Positions 1 to 5,258 are shown, counted from the first letter of the stretch. The stretch is 6,056 nucleotides of DNA from Bacillota bacterium (GCA_023456995.1 JAEWNU010000029.1:1-6056), one strand, 5' to 3'. Notes: generated by a model not told the origin, from the letters alone. Numbers and translations: made by a program.

Positions 1-638
1 CCGGCTTTGCCCGCGGCGACAACTAAAACATCAGCTTCCTTACAAACATCGGGTAAATTCTCGGTTTTAGTGTGACAAACCGTCACGGTCATATTCTCAG
101 CCAGTAGCAGCATGGCAACCGGCTTTCCGATAACCAGACTGCGCCCCACCACCACAGCCCTACGGCCCGTGGTAGGGATGTCATAATGCTTTAAAATCTC
201 GACGCACGCCTGCGCCGTACAGGGGGCAAAACCTTTTTTACTGCCGGAATAGACTGCCGCTACCGAGCCTTCGGTAATGCCGTCTACATCCTTTAAAGGT
301 GAAAGTGCGCGACAAACTGCCTCGTCGTCAAAATGTTCGGGCAGTGGTCGCATTATCAGTACGCCATGCACTGTGGAATCGGCGTTCAATTTTTGAATTA
401 CCTTCAACAACTCGGGTTGTTCAGCATCGTTGGGTAGTGCGAATGACTTAACCACCACCCCGGCTTGTGCACATCTTTTAGTTGCTCCGCGCTCATAGGC
501 CAGATCGTCCTCTCGCTCGCCCACACGCACAATTGCCAGCGTGGGTTCAACACCCTTTTGCCGCAGCTGCACTACCCGTTCCCTTGCCTTTTCGGTCAAT
601 GCCGCAGCTGTCTCGGCCCCTTTAAGTAAAATTCCCAT
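1..638 (-). CDS. folD: FolD-type methylene-THF dehydrogenase/cyclohydrolase, 3' end missing
   Basis: Cytosolic enzyme of one-carbon metabolism; the family oxidises 5,10-methylene-THF to methenyl-THF with NAD(P) and hydrolyses that to 10-formyl-THF. The frame runs from ATG at 636-638 off the left edge, giving 212 codons of a protein usually about 280-300 residues long. Visible are the N-terminal catalytic domain, the KDVDGI motif (residues 116-121) with the conserved Asp119, the PCT motif (139-141) and the Rossmann-type loop GRSLVIGKP (165-173). AGGAGGA at 648-654 lies 9 nt before the start. Two usual active-site residues differ: the Lys four residues after the conserved Tyr48 (YxxxK) is Ala52, and the Gln of the usual VQLPLP segment is Met96 (LIMRPLP). 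The family is certain. Whether the cyclohydrolase step still works is uncertain; it may act mainly as a dehydrogenase. Confidence 0.95.
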   Translation of the reverse strand, partial: MGILLKGAETAAALTEKARERVVQLRQKGVEPTLAIVRVGEREDDLAYERGATKRCAQAGVVVKSFALPNDAEQPELLKVIQKLNADSTVHGVLIMRPLPEHFDDEAVCRALSPLKDVDGITEGSVAAVYSGSKKGFAPCTAQACVEILKHYDIPTTGRRAVVVGRSLVIGKPVAMLLLAENMTVTVCHTKTENLPDVCKEADVLVVAAGKA

Positions 639-724
639 GAAAAAAAGTCCTCCTGTGCCGGTTAATGCTGTTACTCGCCAAAATGATTAAGAACGTTGGC
701 TGATTCTATCAGTAATAAGACTTA

Positions 725-763
725 CCAAAACAGATCATTTGCCGCCGTAATCTGTGCTTTTGG
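725..763 (-). promoter_or_regulatory. Structured folD leader hairpin
   Basis: In the folD leader, CCAAAA plus CAGAT (plus strand 725-735) pair with ATCTG (750-754) and TTTTGG (758-763), leaving a 3-nt bulge (755-757) and a 14-nt loop (736-749). TTTTGGC at 758-764 is also perfectly complementary to GCCAAAA at 677-683, so two mutually exclusive pairings are possible. A further small hairpin (CTGAT-AGA-ATCAG) lies between them, at about 700-712. No U-tract follows, so this is not a simple terminator. I could not match it to the THF riboswitch classes I know. A regulatory role is inference. Confidence 0.35.
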
Positions 764-796
764 CAGGATAACAGTGTGCTTGCCGTCATAGTAATA

Positions 797-805
797 ATTA
801 TACCA
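797..805 (-). promoter_or_regulatory. folD extended -10 promoter
   Basis: On the minus strand TGGTATAAT gives a perfect TATAAT -10 (802 down to 797) preceded by the TGn extension (805-803). No good TTGACA-like -35 lies 17 nt upstream, as is common for extended -10 promoters. Transcription would start near 790 and leave a leader of about 150 nt before the folD ATG. Confidence 0.55.
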
Positions 806-895
806 CAATGCGGCTATTCTTTTATATTTTGACTTTCGCCTTCTATTTTAAGGCGCTTTGCCATATTTTTGTTTTGTACGTTGCGCCGTGAAACG

Positions 896-925
896 TTGCC
901 GCAACAGTGCTTAACATGGTATAGT
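896..925 (+). promoter_or_regulatory. Promoter of the GH25 lysozyme gene
   Basis: A TGGTATAGT extended -10 (TG at 917-918, hexamer 920-925) follows TTGCCG (896-901, 4 of 6 matches to TTGACA) after 18 nt. Predicted transcription start is about 932, some 43 nt before the chosen ATG. Small inverted repeats overlap both hexamers. Confidence 0.5.
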
Positions 926-974
926 TATAGACAATAACTGCCGCGTTGCGACAAATTCCAATATGGAGGACACC

Positions 975-2021
975 ATGCCCTACATAACTGAAACCAGAAG
1001 AAGAAAAAGCGGCTCCGCCGCAAAGGTGCTGGTGACGCTAATTATCGTCCTGCTCATCACCACAAACATAGCCACCGTTGCGCTACTGTTGCGAACCGGC
1101 GCGGCGCTGCAGGACGCCATAGCGGCGGCCGCCGTTGTAACCGATTCCAATGGGATTGAAGGATTCTCAGAACCGACCATACCGGTGTCAGTCATGCTCG
1201 ATTACGCTGAGCGTGACGGCGTCTCAATCGAATTTTTACAGCGTTTTTTTACTGACAGAATTGTGCTGTGGGATGAAAACAAACTTAAAACCGTACCGAT
1301 TAACAACGCGCTGAAAAAGAGCAGCTTTAACGCCGGATATATTGTGCCGCGGGAGAATGGTATTCGCACCTACGAGCCGAGCGGTGAGGATATCTCACTG
1401 CTTGGCATTGACGTATCGAGTTATCAAGGCATCATCAACTGGAGGAAGGTGAAGGCTGCCGGTGTCGATTACGCGATCATCCGGTTGGGCTATCGCGGCT
1501 ATGGCACTGGCGACATCCGGCTGGATGACCGCTATGAAGCGAATATGACGGGCGCCATTTCGGCGGGCATCCCGGTGGGGGTCTACTTTTATTCTCAAGC
1601 CATCACAGTTGAGGAAGCTGAAGAAGAAGCCCAATTCGTCCTTAATAAGCTGGCAGGTTTTAACATCACCTACCCTGTTGTTTTCGACATGGAGGAGGTA
1701 GATGACGAAGACGCCCGCACCAACCCGTTAACCCAAGATGAGCGCACTGATATCACCATCGCCTTTTGCGAAAAGATCAAGGCTGCGGGCTACACACCAA
1801 TGGTATATGGCAACATTAGGTGGATGATTATGCACCTTGACCTTGCCCGGCTTGAAGGCTATGATAAGTGGTTTGCCCAATATTTTAAGCAGCCATTCTT
1901 CCCCTACGACTTTTCAATGTGGCAATATACCTCGCGCGGCACGATTGATGGCATCCCACATACAGTGGATTTAAATTTGGGATTGGTGGATTATACCCTA
2001 TCAAAAACCGATGCCTCATAA
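975..2021 (+). CDS. Membrane-anchored GH25 family lysozyme (muramidase)
   Basis: Predicted cell-surface enzyme cutting the beta-1,4 bond between N-acetylmuramic acid and N-acetylglucosamine in peptidoglycan. An ATG at 963 is in frame, but GGAGG (965-969) lies 5 nt before the ATG at 975 and would be inside the gene if 963 were used; I therefore choose 975, giving 348 residues. The N-terminus is short and basic (RRRK), followed by one hydrophobic helix at about residues 17-39 with no evident signal peptidase site, so it is probably a signal anchor with the enzyme outside. Residues 40-140 form a linker or cap region I do not recognise. The GH25 domain starts at Asp146 (GIDVSSYQG), contains the catalytic DxE at Asp238-Glu240 (VVFDMEE) and ends with the typical WQYTSRGTIDGI and DLN motifs. 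A role in wall turnover, division or sporulation is possible; the neighbours do not decide between them. Confidence 0.93.
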   Translation: MPYITETRRRKSGSAAKVLVTLIIVLLITTNIATVALLLRTGAALQDAIAAAAVVTDSNGIEGFSEPTIPVSVMLDYAERDGVSIEFLQRFFTDRIVLWDENKLKTVPINNALKKSSFNAGYIVPRENGIRTYEPSGEDISLLGIDVSSYQGIINWRKVKAAGVDYAIIRLGYRGYGTGDIRLDDRYEANMTGAISAGIPVGVYFYSQAITVEEAEEEAQFVLNKLAGFNITYPVVFDMEEVDDEDARTNPLTQDERTDITIAFCEKIKAAGYTPMVYGNIRWMIMHLDLARLEGYDKWFAQYFKQPFFPYDFSMWQYTSRGTIDGIPHTVDLNLGLVDYTLSKTDAS

Positions 2022-2057
2022 CGCACTCGTCGTATAAAAACAGCTCCCTAGCACTTA

Positions 2058-2309
2058 TTAATGCCGCCTTTTAAAGATCTCCAGACCAGTGCGCATGCCG
2101 AGAACAGCTCCGATCAACGCCCCGATAATAATAGCAACAAGGCCATGTTTTAAAATAAAAATCATGCCGCCGGCCACGCCAATACACATGCCAATTGCCA
2201 TGCCGTTACCGACATATTTTTTGCGCATATCATCAATCTGCCGTTGCTGTTTATCATCGGGCTGCGCCTCGTACTGCAACAAATCGTCCACTTTGGGTTT
2301 TTCCTGCAT
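2058..2309 (-). CDS. Small two-helix membrane protein, function unknown
   Basis: 83 residues. The frame is open further upstream, but GGGGAGG (plus strand 2317-2323) sits 7 nt before the ATG at 2307-2309, which fixes the start at MQEKPK. The N-terminal 31 residues are polar and charged (QPDDKQQRQIDDMRKK), then come two hydrophobic segments at about 34-53 and 57-75. Both are rich in regularly spaced Gly (GMAIGMCIGVAGG; GALIGAVLGMRTG), as in helix pairs that pack tightly. It ends in a basic FKRRH tail. It has its own extended -10 promoter and converges on the lysozyme gene, 36 nt apart with no visible terminator between. I do not recognise a family. The glycine-zipper pattern suggests oligomerisation in the membrane, but that is inference. 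Confidence 0.75.
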   Translation of the reverse strand: MQEKPKVDDLLQYEAQPDDKQQRQIDDMRKKYVGNGMAIGMCIGVAGGMIFILKHGLVAIIIGALIGAVLGMRTGLEIFKRRH

Positions 2310-2342
2310 TCTTGCGCCTCCCCTGCATCTATTAATATAGAT

Positions 2343-2351
2343 ATTGTACCA
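2343..2351 (-). promoter_or_regulatory. Extended -10 promoter of the small membrane protein gene
   Basis: Minus-strand TGGTACAAT: TGn (2351-2349) plus TACAAT (2348-2343, 5 of 6). The -35 position at 17 nt is weak. The start would be about 25-30 nt upstream of the ATG. It is the third TGG-TATAAT-like -10 in this window. Confidence 0.45.
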
Positions 2352-2502
2352 CACAACGGTCAAAAGCGCCACGGTGGTCATAGACAAGCAACTGTTTTTT
2401 ACGATAATAGTTAGATGATTTGAACGCTGGGTAGCCGCGGCATGATCATAGATTAGGGAATCGTGTGCATCAAACTGGAGACTTACTTACTTCGTAATAC
2501 TT

Positions 2503-2531
2503 GAGGCCCTGTGGAAATTCCACAGGACCTC
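2503..2531 (-). terminator. Hairpin after azlCD
   Basis: Inverted repeat 12 nt beyond the azlD stop. GAGG and CCTC flank an 8-bp CCTGTGGA/TCCACAGG stem with a 3-nt loop. In the minus-strand RNA the single internal position is a U-G wobble, giving an unbroken 13-bp stem; in the plus-strand RNA it is a C-A mismatch. That favours a role in the azlCD transcript. The tail (AAGTATTACG) is not U-rich, so termination may be inefficient or the hairpin may protect the mRNA 3' end. Confidence 0.6.
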
Positions 2532-2543
2532 TACTTTAAGCAG

Positions 2544-2876
2544 TTATAATACCTTTTGTACCAAAAACATATAAGTCATGGTTCCGAGGCAGATACTCAA
2601 CAGCGCGTTTCCACGCCATTTGTGCAGGGCAGCCGTTATCAAAATAGCGACAGCCTCAGGCAAGCCATAAGGCGCGCGTAAAAATGTGACACCCTTGAGA
2701 CAATAGACCACCAGCAGCCCCATCATCGCTGGCGGCAGCACCCGCCCAAGATAAATAACCGTTTTTGGCTGCTCACGTGTCTCGGGAAACAGCAAAAACG
2801 GCGCGAAGCGCGTAATTATGGTACCCAATGCAACTGCAAAGATCATCACAAGGGTTTGAAACGGTGTCAGCAGCAT
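2544..2876 (-). CDS. azlD: AzlD-family branched-chain amino acid export subunit
   Basis: 110-residue integral membrane protein with about four hydrophobic helices (roughly 5-25, 40-60, 68-85, 90-108), the usual size for the family. Recognisable family features are TRFAPFLLFPE near the first helix, YLGRVLPPAMMGLLVVYCLK in the second, YGLPEAVA and a C-terminal GTMTYMFL. It works with AzlC, the large subunit, to export branched-chain amino acids and their analogues, as established for the AzlCD/BrnFE family. The ATG at 2874-2876 overlaps the last 10 nt of azlC, and GGAGGG lies 7 nt upstream inside azlC, so the two genes are translated from one mRNA and probably coupled. Substrate specificity cannot be read from the sequence. 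Confidence 0.93.
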   Translation of the reverse strand: MLLTPFQTLVMIFAVALGTIITRFAPFLLFPETREQPKTVIYLGRVLPPAMMGLLVVYCLKGVTFLRAPYGLPEAVAILITAALHKWRGNALLSICLGTMTYMFLVQKVL

Positions 2877-3553
2877 GGTTTAGCCCTCCGCGAAAGTAGA
2901 ATGGCGAGAATAAGCAGCATGGCGGGGATTACAAACCTTTGCGCCCCGAAAACAGTTAAACAGGCAGCTGTACAGATCAGCCCTATTAGACCGGGCAGGT
3001 TGTTCTCGCGTTTTTTCATCTGTTCAATAAACAGCACCACAAACAGCGCTGTTAATACAAAATCCAGCCCGGTCGTATCAAAGGTGAACAATTGCCCCGC
3101 CACGCCGCCGAGAAAGGTGCCAAAAACCCAATATATGTAATTAAGTAACGAGATTGAAAGATAAAAGAACTTTCGGCTAATCCCTTCCGGTGGTGTCACG
3201 CCTGAGGAAATGGAAAAGGTCTCGTCACAAAGTGTATAGATTAAAACAGGGCGTATCGCGCCAAGTCCCTTATATTTTTCCAACAGGGAGATTCCGTAAA
3301 ACAGGTGGCGTGCGTTGACCATAAGACTAAGTAAAAACGCTTGAACTGGATCGAATGCCCTCGTCAGCAACGTAATGGCTACAAACTGCATGCTGCCACA
3401 AAATGCAATAGCGCTCATGAGCACTGCCCAAATCGCCCCATATCCCTTAGTTTGCATTAACATGCCATAGGCCGCCCCCAACACCAAAAAACCGGTCAAG
3501 ACTGGAAGAGTATGTGGAAAGGCCACCACCAATGCCCTTTTTAATTCTTTCAT
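2867..3553 (-). CDS. azlC: AzlC-family branched-chain amino acid exporter, large subunit
   Basis: 228-residue polytopic membrane protein, normal length for AzlC. It opens with KRALVVAFPHTLPVLTGFLVLGAAYGMLM, then SAIAFCGSMQFVAITLL, which match the AzlC signature (Gly-Ala...Gly then an AGS/CGS-MQF segment), followed by the NARHLFYG motif and further hydrophobic helices up to the C-terminal RRAKPCC. I start at the ATG at 3551-3553; a longer reading from TTG at 3647-3649 would lie inside the promoter and lacks a ribosome binding site. AGAGGAG (3567-3573) is 13 nt from this ATG, longer than elsewhere in the window, while an in-frame ATA (3557-3559) is at 7 nt. It is the first gene of azlCD and is divergent from the XRE-cupin gene that likely regulates it. 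Confidence 0.94.
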   Translation of the reverse strand: MKELKRALVVAFPHTLPVLTGFLVLGAAYGMLMQTKGYGAIWAVLMSAIAFCGSMQFVAITLLTRAFDPVQAFLLSLMVNARHLFYGISLLEKYKGLGAIRPVLIYTLCDETFSISSGVTPPEGISRKFFYLSISLLNYIYWVFGTFLGGVAGQLFTFDTTGLDFVLTALFVVLFIEQMKKRENNLPGLIGLICTAACLTVFGAQRFVIPAMLLILAILLSRRAKPCC

Positions 3554-3561
3554 TTTTATTC

Positions 3562-3623
3562 TTGTGCTCCTCTCACCTGTGCGGTATGATAGGGATGATA
3601 AGAAAATGTTTGTACTATATAAT
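3562..3623 (+). promoter_or_regulatory. Candidate promoter elements for the XRE-cupin gene
   Basis: Two alternatives are visible. TTGTGC (3562-3567), 17 nt, TATGAT (3585-3590) would give a leader of about 75 nt. A perfect TATAAT (3618-3623) has no good -35 at 17 nt, only ATGATA. The direct repeat ATGATA-GGG-ATGATA (3586-3600 region) lies between them. Either choice places regulator and exporter promoters over each other, consistent with shared control. Confidence 0.3.
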
Positions 3624-3651
3624 TTACATTTGTTCATTATATTTGTCAATT
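3621..3651 (-). promoter_or_regulatory. azlC promoter with operator-like direct repeats
   Basis: Minus-strand TTGACA (3649 down to 3644) is a perfect -35; 17 nt later is TAAATT (3626-3621, 4 of 6) as -10. On the plus strand two 11-nt direct repeats, ATTTGTTCATT (3628-3638) and ATTTGTCAATT (3641-3651), match at 9 of 11 positions with a 13-nt period and cover the -35 and spacer. This is a plausible binding site for the divergent XRE-cupin regulator. The promoter is read from the sequence; the operator role is inference. Confidence 0.5.
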
Positions 3652-3670
3652 AATTTTTAAGGAGCGCAGC

Positions 3671-4222
3671 ATGGAAGTTAATAAAATTATTGCTGAAAAT
3701 TTACGCCGACTGCGCACCCAGCGCAATCTGAGCCTTGGCGCGTTGTCGTCACAGTGCGGAGTCAGCAAAGTAATGCTTTCACAGATTGAAAAGGGCGATA
3801 CCAGCCCCACTATCAATACGATATGGAAAATTGCCAATGGTCTTAAAGTCCCCTACACCGCACTGCTGGAACAGCAAGCGATCACCGCAAAGGTGCTTAA
3901 AAAATCTGATCTCGCTGTTCAGCACGGTGACGACACCCATTACCGCATTTTTTGTTATTATACGAACGCACCGGACCGAAATTTTGAACTTTTCCAGTTG
4001 GAGATGGATTCCGGGCACAGTTATGAGTCGCTTGGTCACTGTGAAAAGGCGCAGGAATTTATAATGGTGCTTGCGGGTTGCTTAGCGCTGACGGTAAACG
4101 GTTGCACTCATACCCTTCATTCAGACGATGCCATTAGTTTTGTGGCGTCAGGTGTGCACACCTATACCGCCTGCGGTAATGCACCCCTCAAAGCGGTCAT
4201 CATTAATTATTATCCAGTTTAA
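3671..4222 (+). CDS. XRE-family HTH transcriptional regulator with C-terminal cupin
   Basis: 183-residue DNA-binding regulator. Residues about 6-66 form a Cro/C1-type helix-turn-helix (LRRLRTQRNLSLGALSSQCG, then VSKVMLSQIEKGDTSPTINT, then IWKIANGLKVPYTALL). Residues about 105-181 form a cupin barrel: GHSYESLGHCEKAQEFIMVLAG with His123 and Glu129, VNG at 142-144, and the second motif with His163. Cupins in this family sense small ligands or metals; the usual first His-x-His pair is reduced to one His here, so metal binding is uncertain. AAGGAG (3659-3664) is 6 nt before the ATG. It diverges from azlC with a 117-nt gap, an arrangement commonly seen for XRE-cupin genes beside azlCD, so it probably represses or activates the exporter in response to an amino acid and may autoregulate. 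Confidence 0.93.
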   Translation: MEVNKIIAENLRRLRTQRNLSLGALSSQCGVSKVMLSQIEKGDTSPTINTIWKIANGLKVPYTALLEQQAITAKVLKKSDLAVQHGDDTHYRIFCYYTNAPDRNFELFQLEMDSGHSYESLGHCEKAQEFIMVLAGCLALTVNGCTHTLHSDDAISFVASGVHTYTACGNAPLKAVIINYYPV

Positions 4223-4243
4223 ATCGCACGCCTAATATTCAAA

Positions 4244-4280
4244 AAAGCCGTTACCGGACATAATGCCCGGTAACGGCTTT
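4244..4280. terminator. Bidirectional intrinsic terminator
   Basis: A perfect 14-bp stem (4244-4257 with 4267-4280, core GCCGTTACCGG/CCGGTAACGGC) with a 9-nt loop. On the minus strand the stem runs into TTTTTT, so it is a strong terminator for the HD and 50-aa genes; on the plus strand TTTATATT follows, adequate for the XRE-cupin gene, whose stop is 22 nt upstream. Confidence 0.9.
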
Positions 4281-4306
4281 ATATTACCATGTCTTTCTTC
4301 TAATCA

Positions 4307-4459
4307 TTAATGAACTCCTGGAGGAATAATCCTTGCTTTTTCCTTGCCGCTTCTAGCCTTACCGTGAATCTCCGGAACTGGTGTGACTTCATTCTTGGGG
4401 AAGTTTTGCTTTTCGTTGCTCTCTGTACCGTGCGGTTCTTTGGGGTCGGGTCTTCTCAT
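4307..4459 (-). CDS. Small basic, proline-rich 50-aa protein, function unknown
   Basis: A 51-codon frame not obvious because of its size. Its ATG (4457-4459) overlaps the HD gene's TGA in an ATGA junction, and AAGG lies about 5 nt before it, so translational coupling is likely. It ends 27 nt before the stem of the strong minus-strand terminator, leaving the frame as the only coding content of that interval. The protein starts MRRPDPKEPHGTESNEKQ and ends ARIIPPGVH; it has 7 prolines, many Lys/Arg, no Cys, no hydrophobic helix and probably little fixed structure. Support is positional (coupling, operon end), not by recognised homology. The alternative is a long 3' untranslated region. Confidence 0.6.
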   Translation of the reverse strand: MRRPDPKEPHGTESNEKQNFPKNEVTPVPEIHGKARSGKEKARIIPPGVH

Positions 4460-5052
4460 ACCTGCCTTAGCCATGCAAAATCGGTCCTTTCATTACATTT
4501 TTTTAAAAAAGTGATAATTGCCTGCGCCTCTGCGCGCCGGTCTACACTGCCGCGTCCCAGACGGTCACAGTAACTTAATAGCGCTACCTCGGCTACACTG
4601 GTGTGCGATTTCATCCCATCAATATCCTGAAAAGGCAGGCCTTTTACGACATACAGCGGTTGCATATGATAGCGCACCAGACTCACCACCGCTTCCAAAA
4701 AATTGGTCTCATCAGTCACCTGCTGCAAAATCGCGCGTGCCAGATCCGCGCCCACTCTGTCGTGGTCATAGGCAGTTATGCGCCCCCGGCGATTTTTAGT
4801 TGTATCTGGCTTTCCTATATCATGCAACAAAGCGGCCCACATAAATGCACGTGGGAAAGCGCTAAATGTTTTGCGTGCCGCAGCCCTATCCACCACCAGC
4901 AAGGTGTGGTTCCAGACATGCCCCTCCGGATGATGCACAGGAGACTGCGGCGTTGACATCTGAAGAATCAGAGCTGAAAATGCTGATTGCTTAAACTCAG
5001 CCTGTCGAGCAATGTTATCTATTTGAGCTGCGGGTGCGTTATCACCTATCAA
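4456..5052 (-). CDS. HD-domain phosphohydrolase related to the CCA-enzyme HD domain
   Basis: Predicted soluble metal-dependent phosphohydrolase of the HD superfamily. With TTG at 5050-5052 as residue 1 it has 198 residues: HPEGHVWNH (41-49) with the first metal His49, LLHDIGKP (75-82) with His77-Asp78, YDHDRVGADLA with His97, RYHMQPL with His129, and CDRLGRG with Asp163. This pattern closely resembles the HD region found in bacterial CCA-adding tRNA nucleotidyltransferases, but no nucleotidyltransferase domain is present, so it stands alone; substrate unknown (nucleotide or phosphate ester). The start is doubtful: TTG has no ribosome binding site, and the same frame stays open to 5097 with protein-like sequence (NNLELFLSLDRLL). 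GAGGGG (5102-5107) lies 7 nt before an in-frame ATC (5092-5094) and directly abuts an out-of-frame ATG (5099-5101). Followed by the 50-aa gene in an ATGA overlap. Confidence 0.85.
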   Translation of the reverse strand: MIGDNAPAAQIDNIARQAEFKQSAFSALILQMSTPQSPVHHPEGHVWNHTLLVVDRAAARKTFSAFPRAFMWAALLHDIGKPDTTKNRRGRITAYDHDRVGADLARAILQQVTDETNFLEAVVSLVRYHMQPLYVVKGLPFQDIDGMKSHTSVAEVALLSYCDRLGRGSVDRRAEAQAIITFLKKCNERTDFAWLRQV

Positions 5053-5244
5053 TAAACGATCAAGCGATAAAAATAATTCTAAGTTATTGATGATAAATCA
5101 TCCCCTCATTACTATCTGCAATTTATAGAATTTTATCATTTTACAGTGTTATTTATTGGTGTTATATTTATACAAATTTCGAGGGCAAATTTTACAATTT
5201 GTATCCGCAGTTAAGATCGCTTTTTTGGGTTAGTCTATATAAAT

Positions 5245-5258
5245 TGAAACCGTTTACT
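5245..5258 (+). promoter_or_regulatory. Candidate catabolite-responsive element (cre)
   Basis: TGAAACCGTTTACT matches the CcpA cre consensus TGWNANCGNTNWCA at every defined position but the last. It lies about 60 nt upstream of the predicted transcription start of the sensor gene, a position where CcpA can activate. Other LacI-family regulators bind similar CG-centred palindromes. Confidence 0.45.

Larger units (their letters stand above)
639..974. other. Divergent folD / lysozyme intergenic region
   Basis: A 336-nt stretch without a credible gene. It holds the folD ribosome binding site and leader (about 640-790), the folD extended -10 (797-805), an AT-rich middle, and the lysozyme promoter and ribosome binding site (896-969). 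GTTGC occurs at 880-884, 895-899 and 944-948, and GTTGC-C-GCAAC forms a small palindrome at 895-905 over the lysozyme -35. A 6-bp inverted repeat, AGTTAT-N5-ATAACT (923-939), covers the end of the lysozyme -10 and its expected transcription start. These are operator-like, but no known regulator consensus is recognised. Confidence 0.6.

Noticed and set aside
640..790. Known THF riboswitch in front of folD
   Set aside because: I could not align the leader with the conserved THF-I or THF-II cores I remember; only generic pairing is supported.
963..974. Lysozyme start at the upstream in-frame ATG (963)
   Set aside because: The GGAGG ribosome binding site (965-969) lies downstream of this ATG and fits the ATG at 975.
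980..1195. Minus-strand frame opposite the lysozyme N-terminus
   Set aside because: Entirely antisense to a clear GH25 gene, with no ribosome site or family features.
2388..2502. RNA gene or gene remnant between the small protein gene and azlD
   Set aside because: No tRNA-like cloverleaf, no stable long stem and no coding frame could be supported; ACTTACTTACTT is a minor simple repeat.
4244..4280. Palindrome as a recombination or attachment site
   Set aside because: Position between convergent genes, GC-rich stem and the U-run explain it fully as a terminator.
4310..4573. Plus-strand 87-codon frame
   Set aside because: Antisense to the HD gene end and the 50-aa gene; low-complexity protein with no motif and no convincing start.
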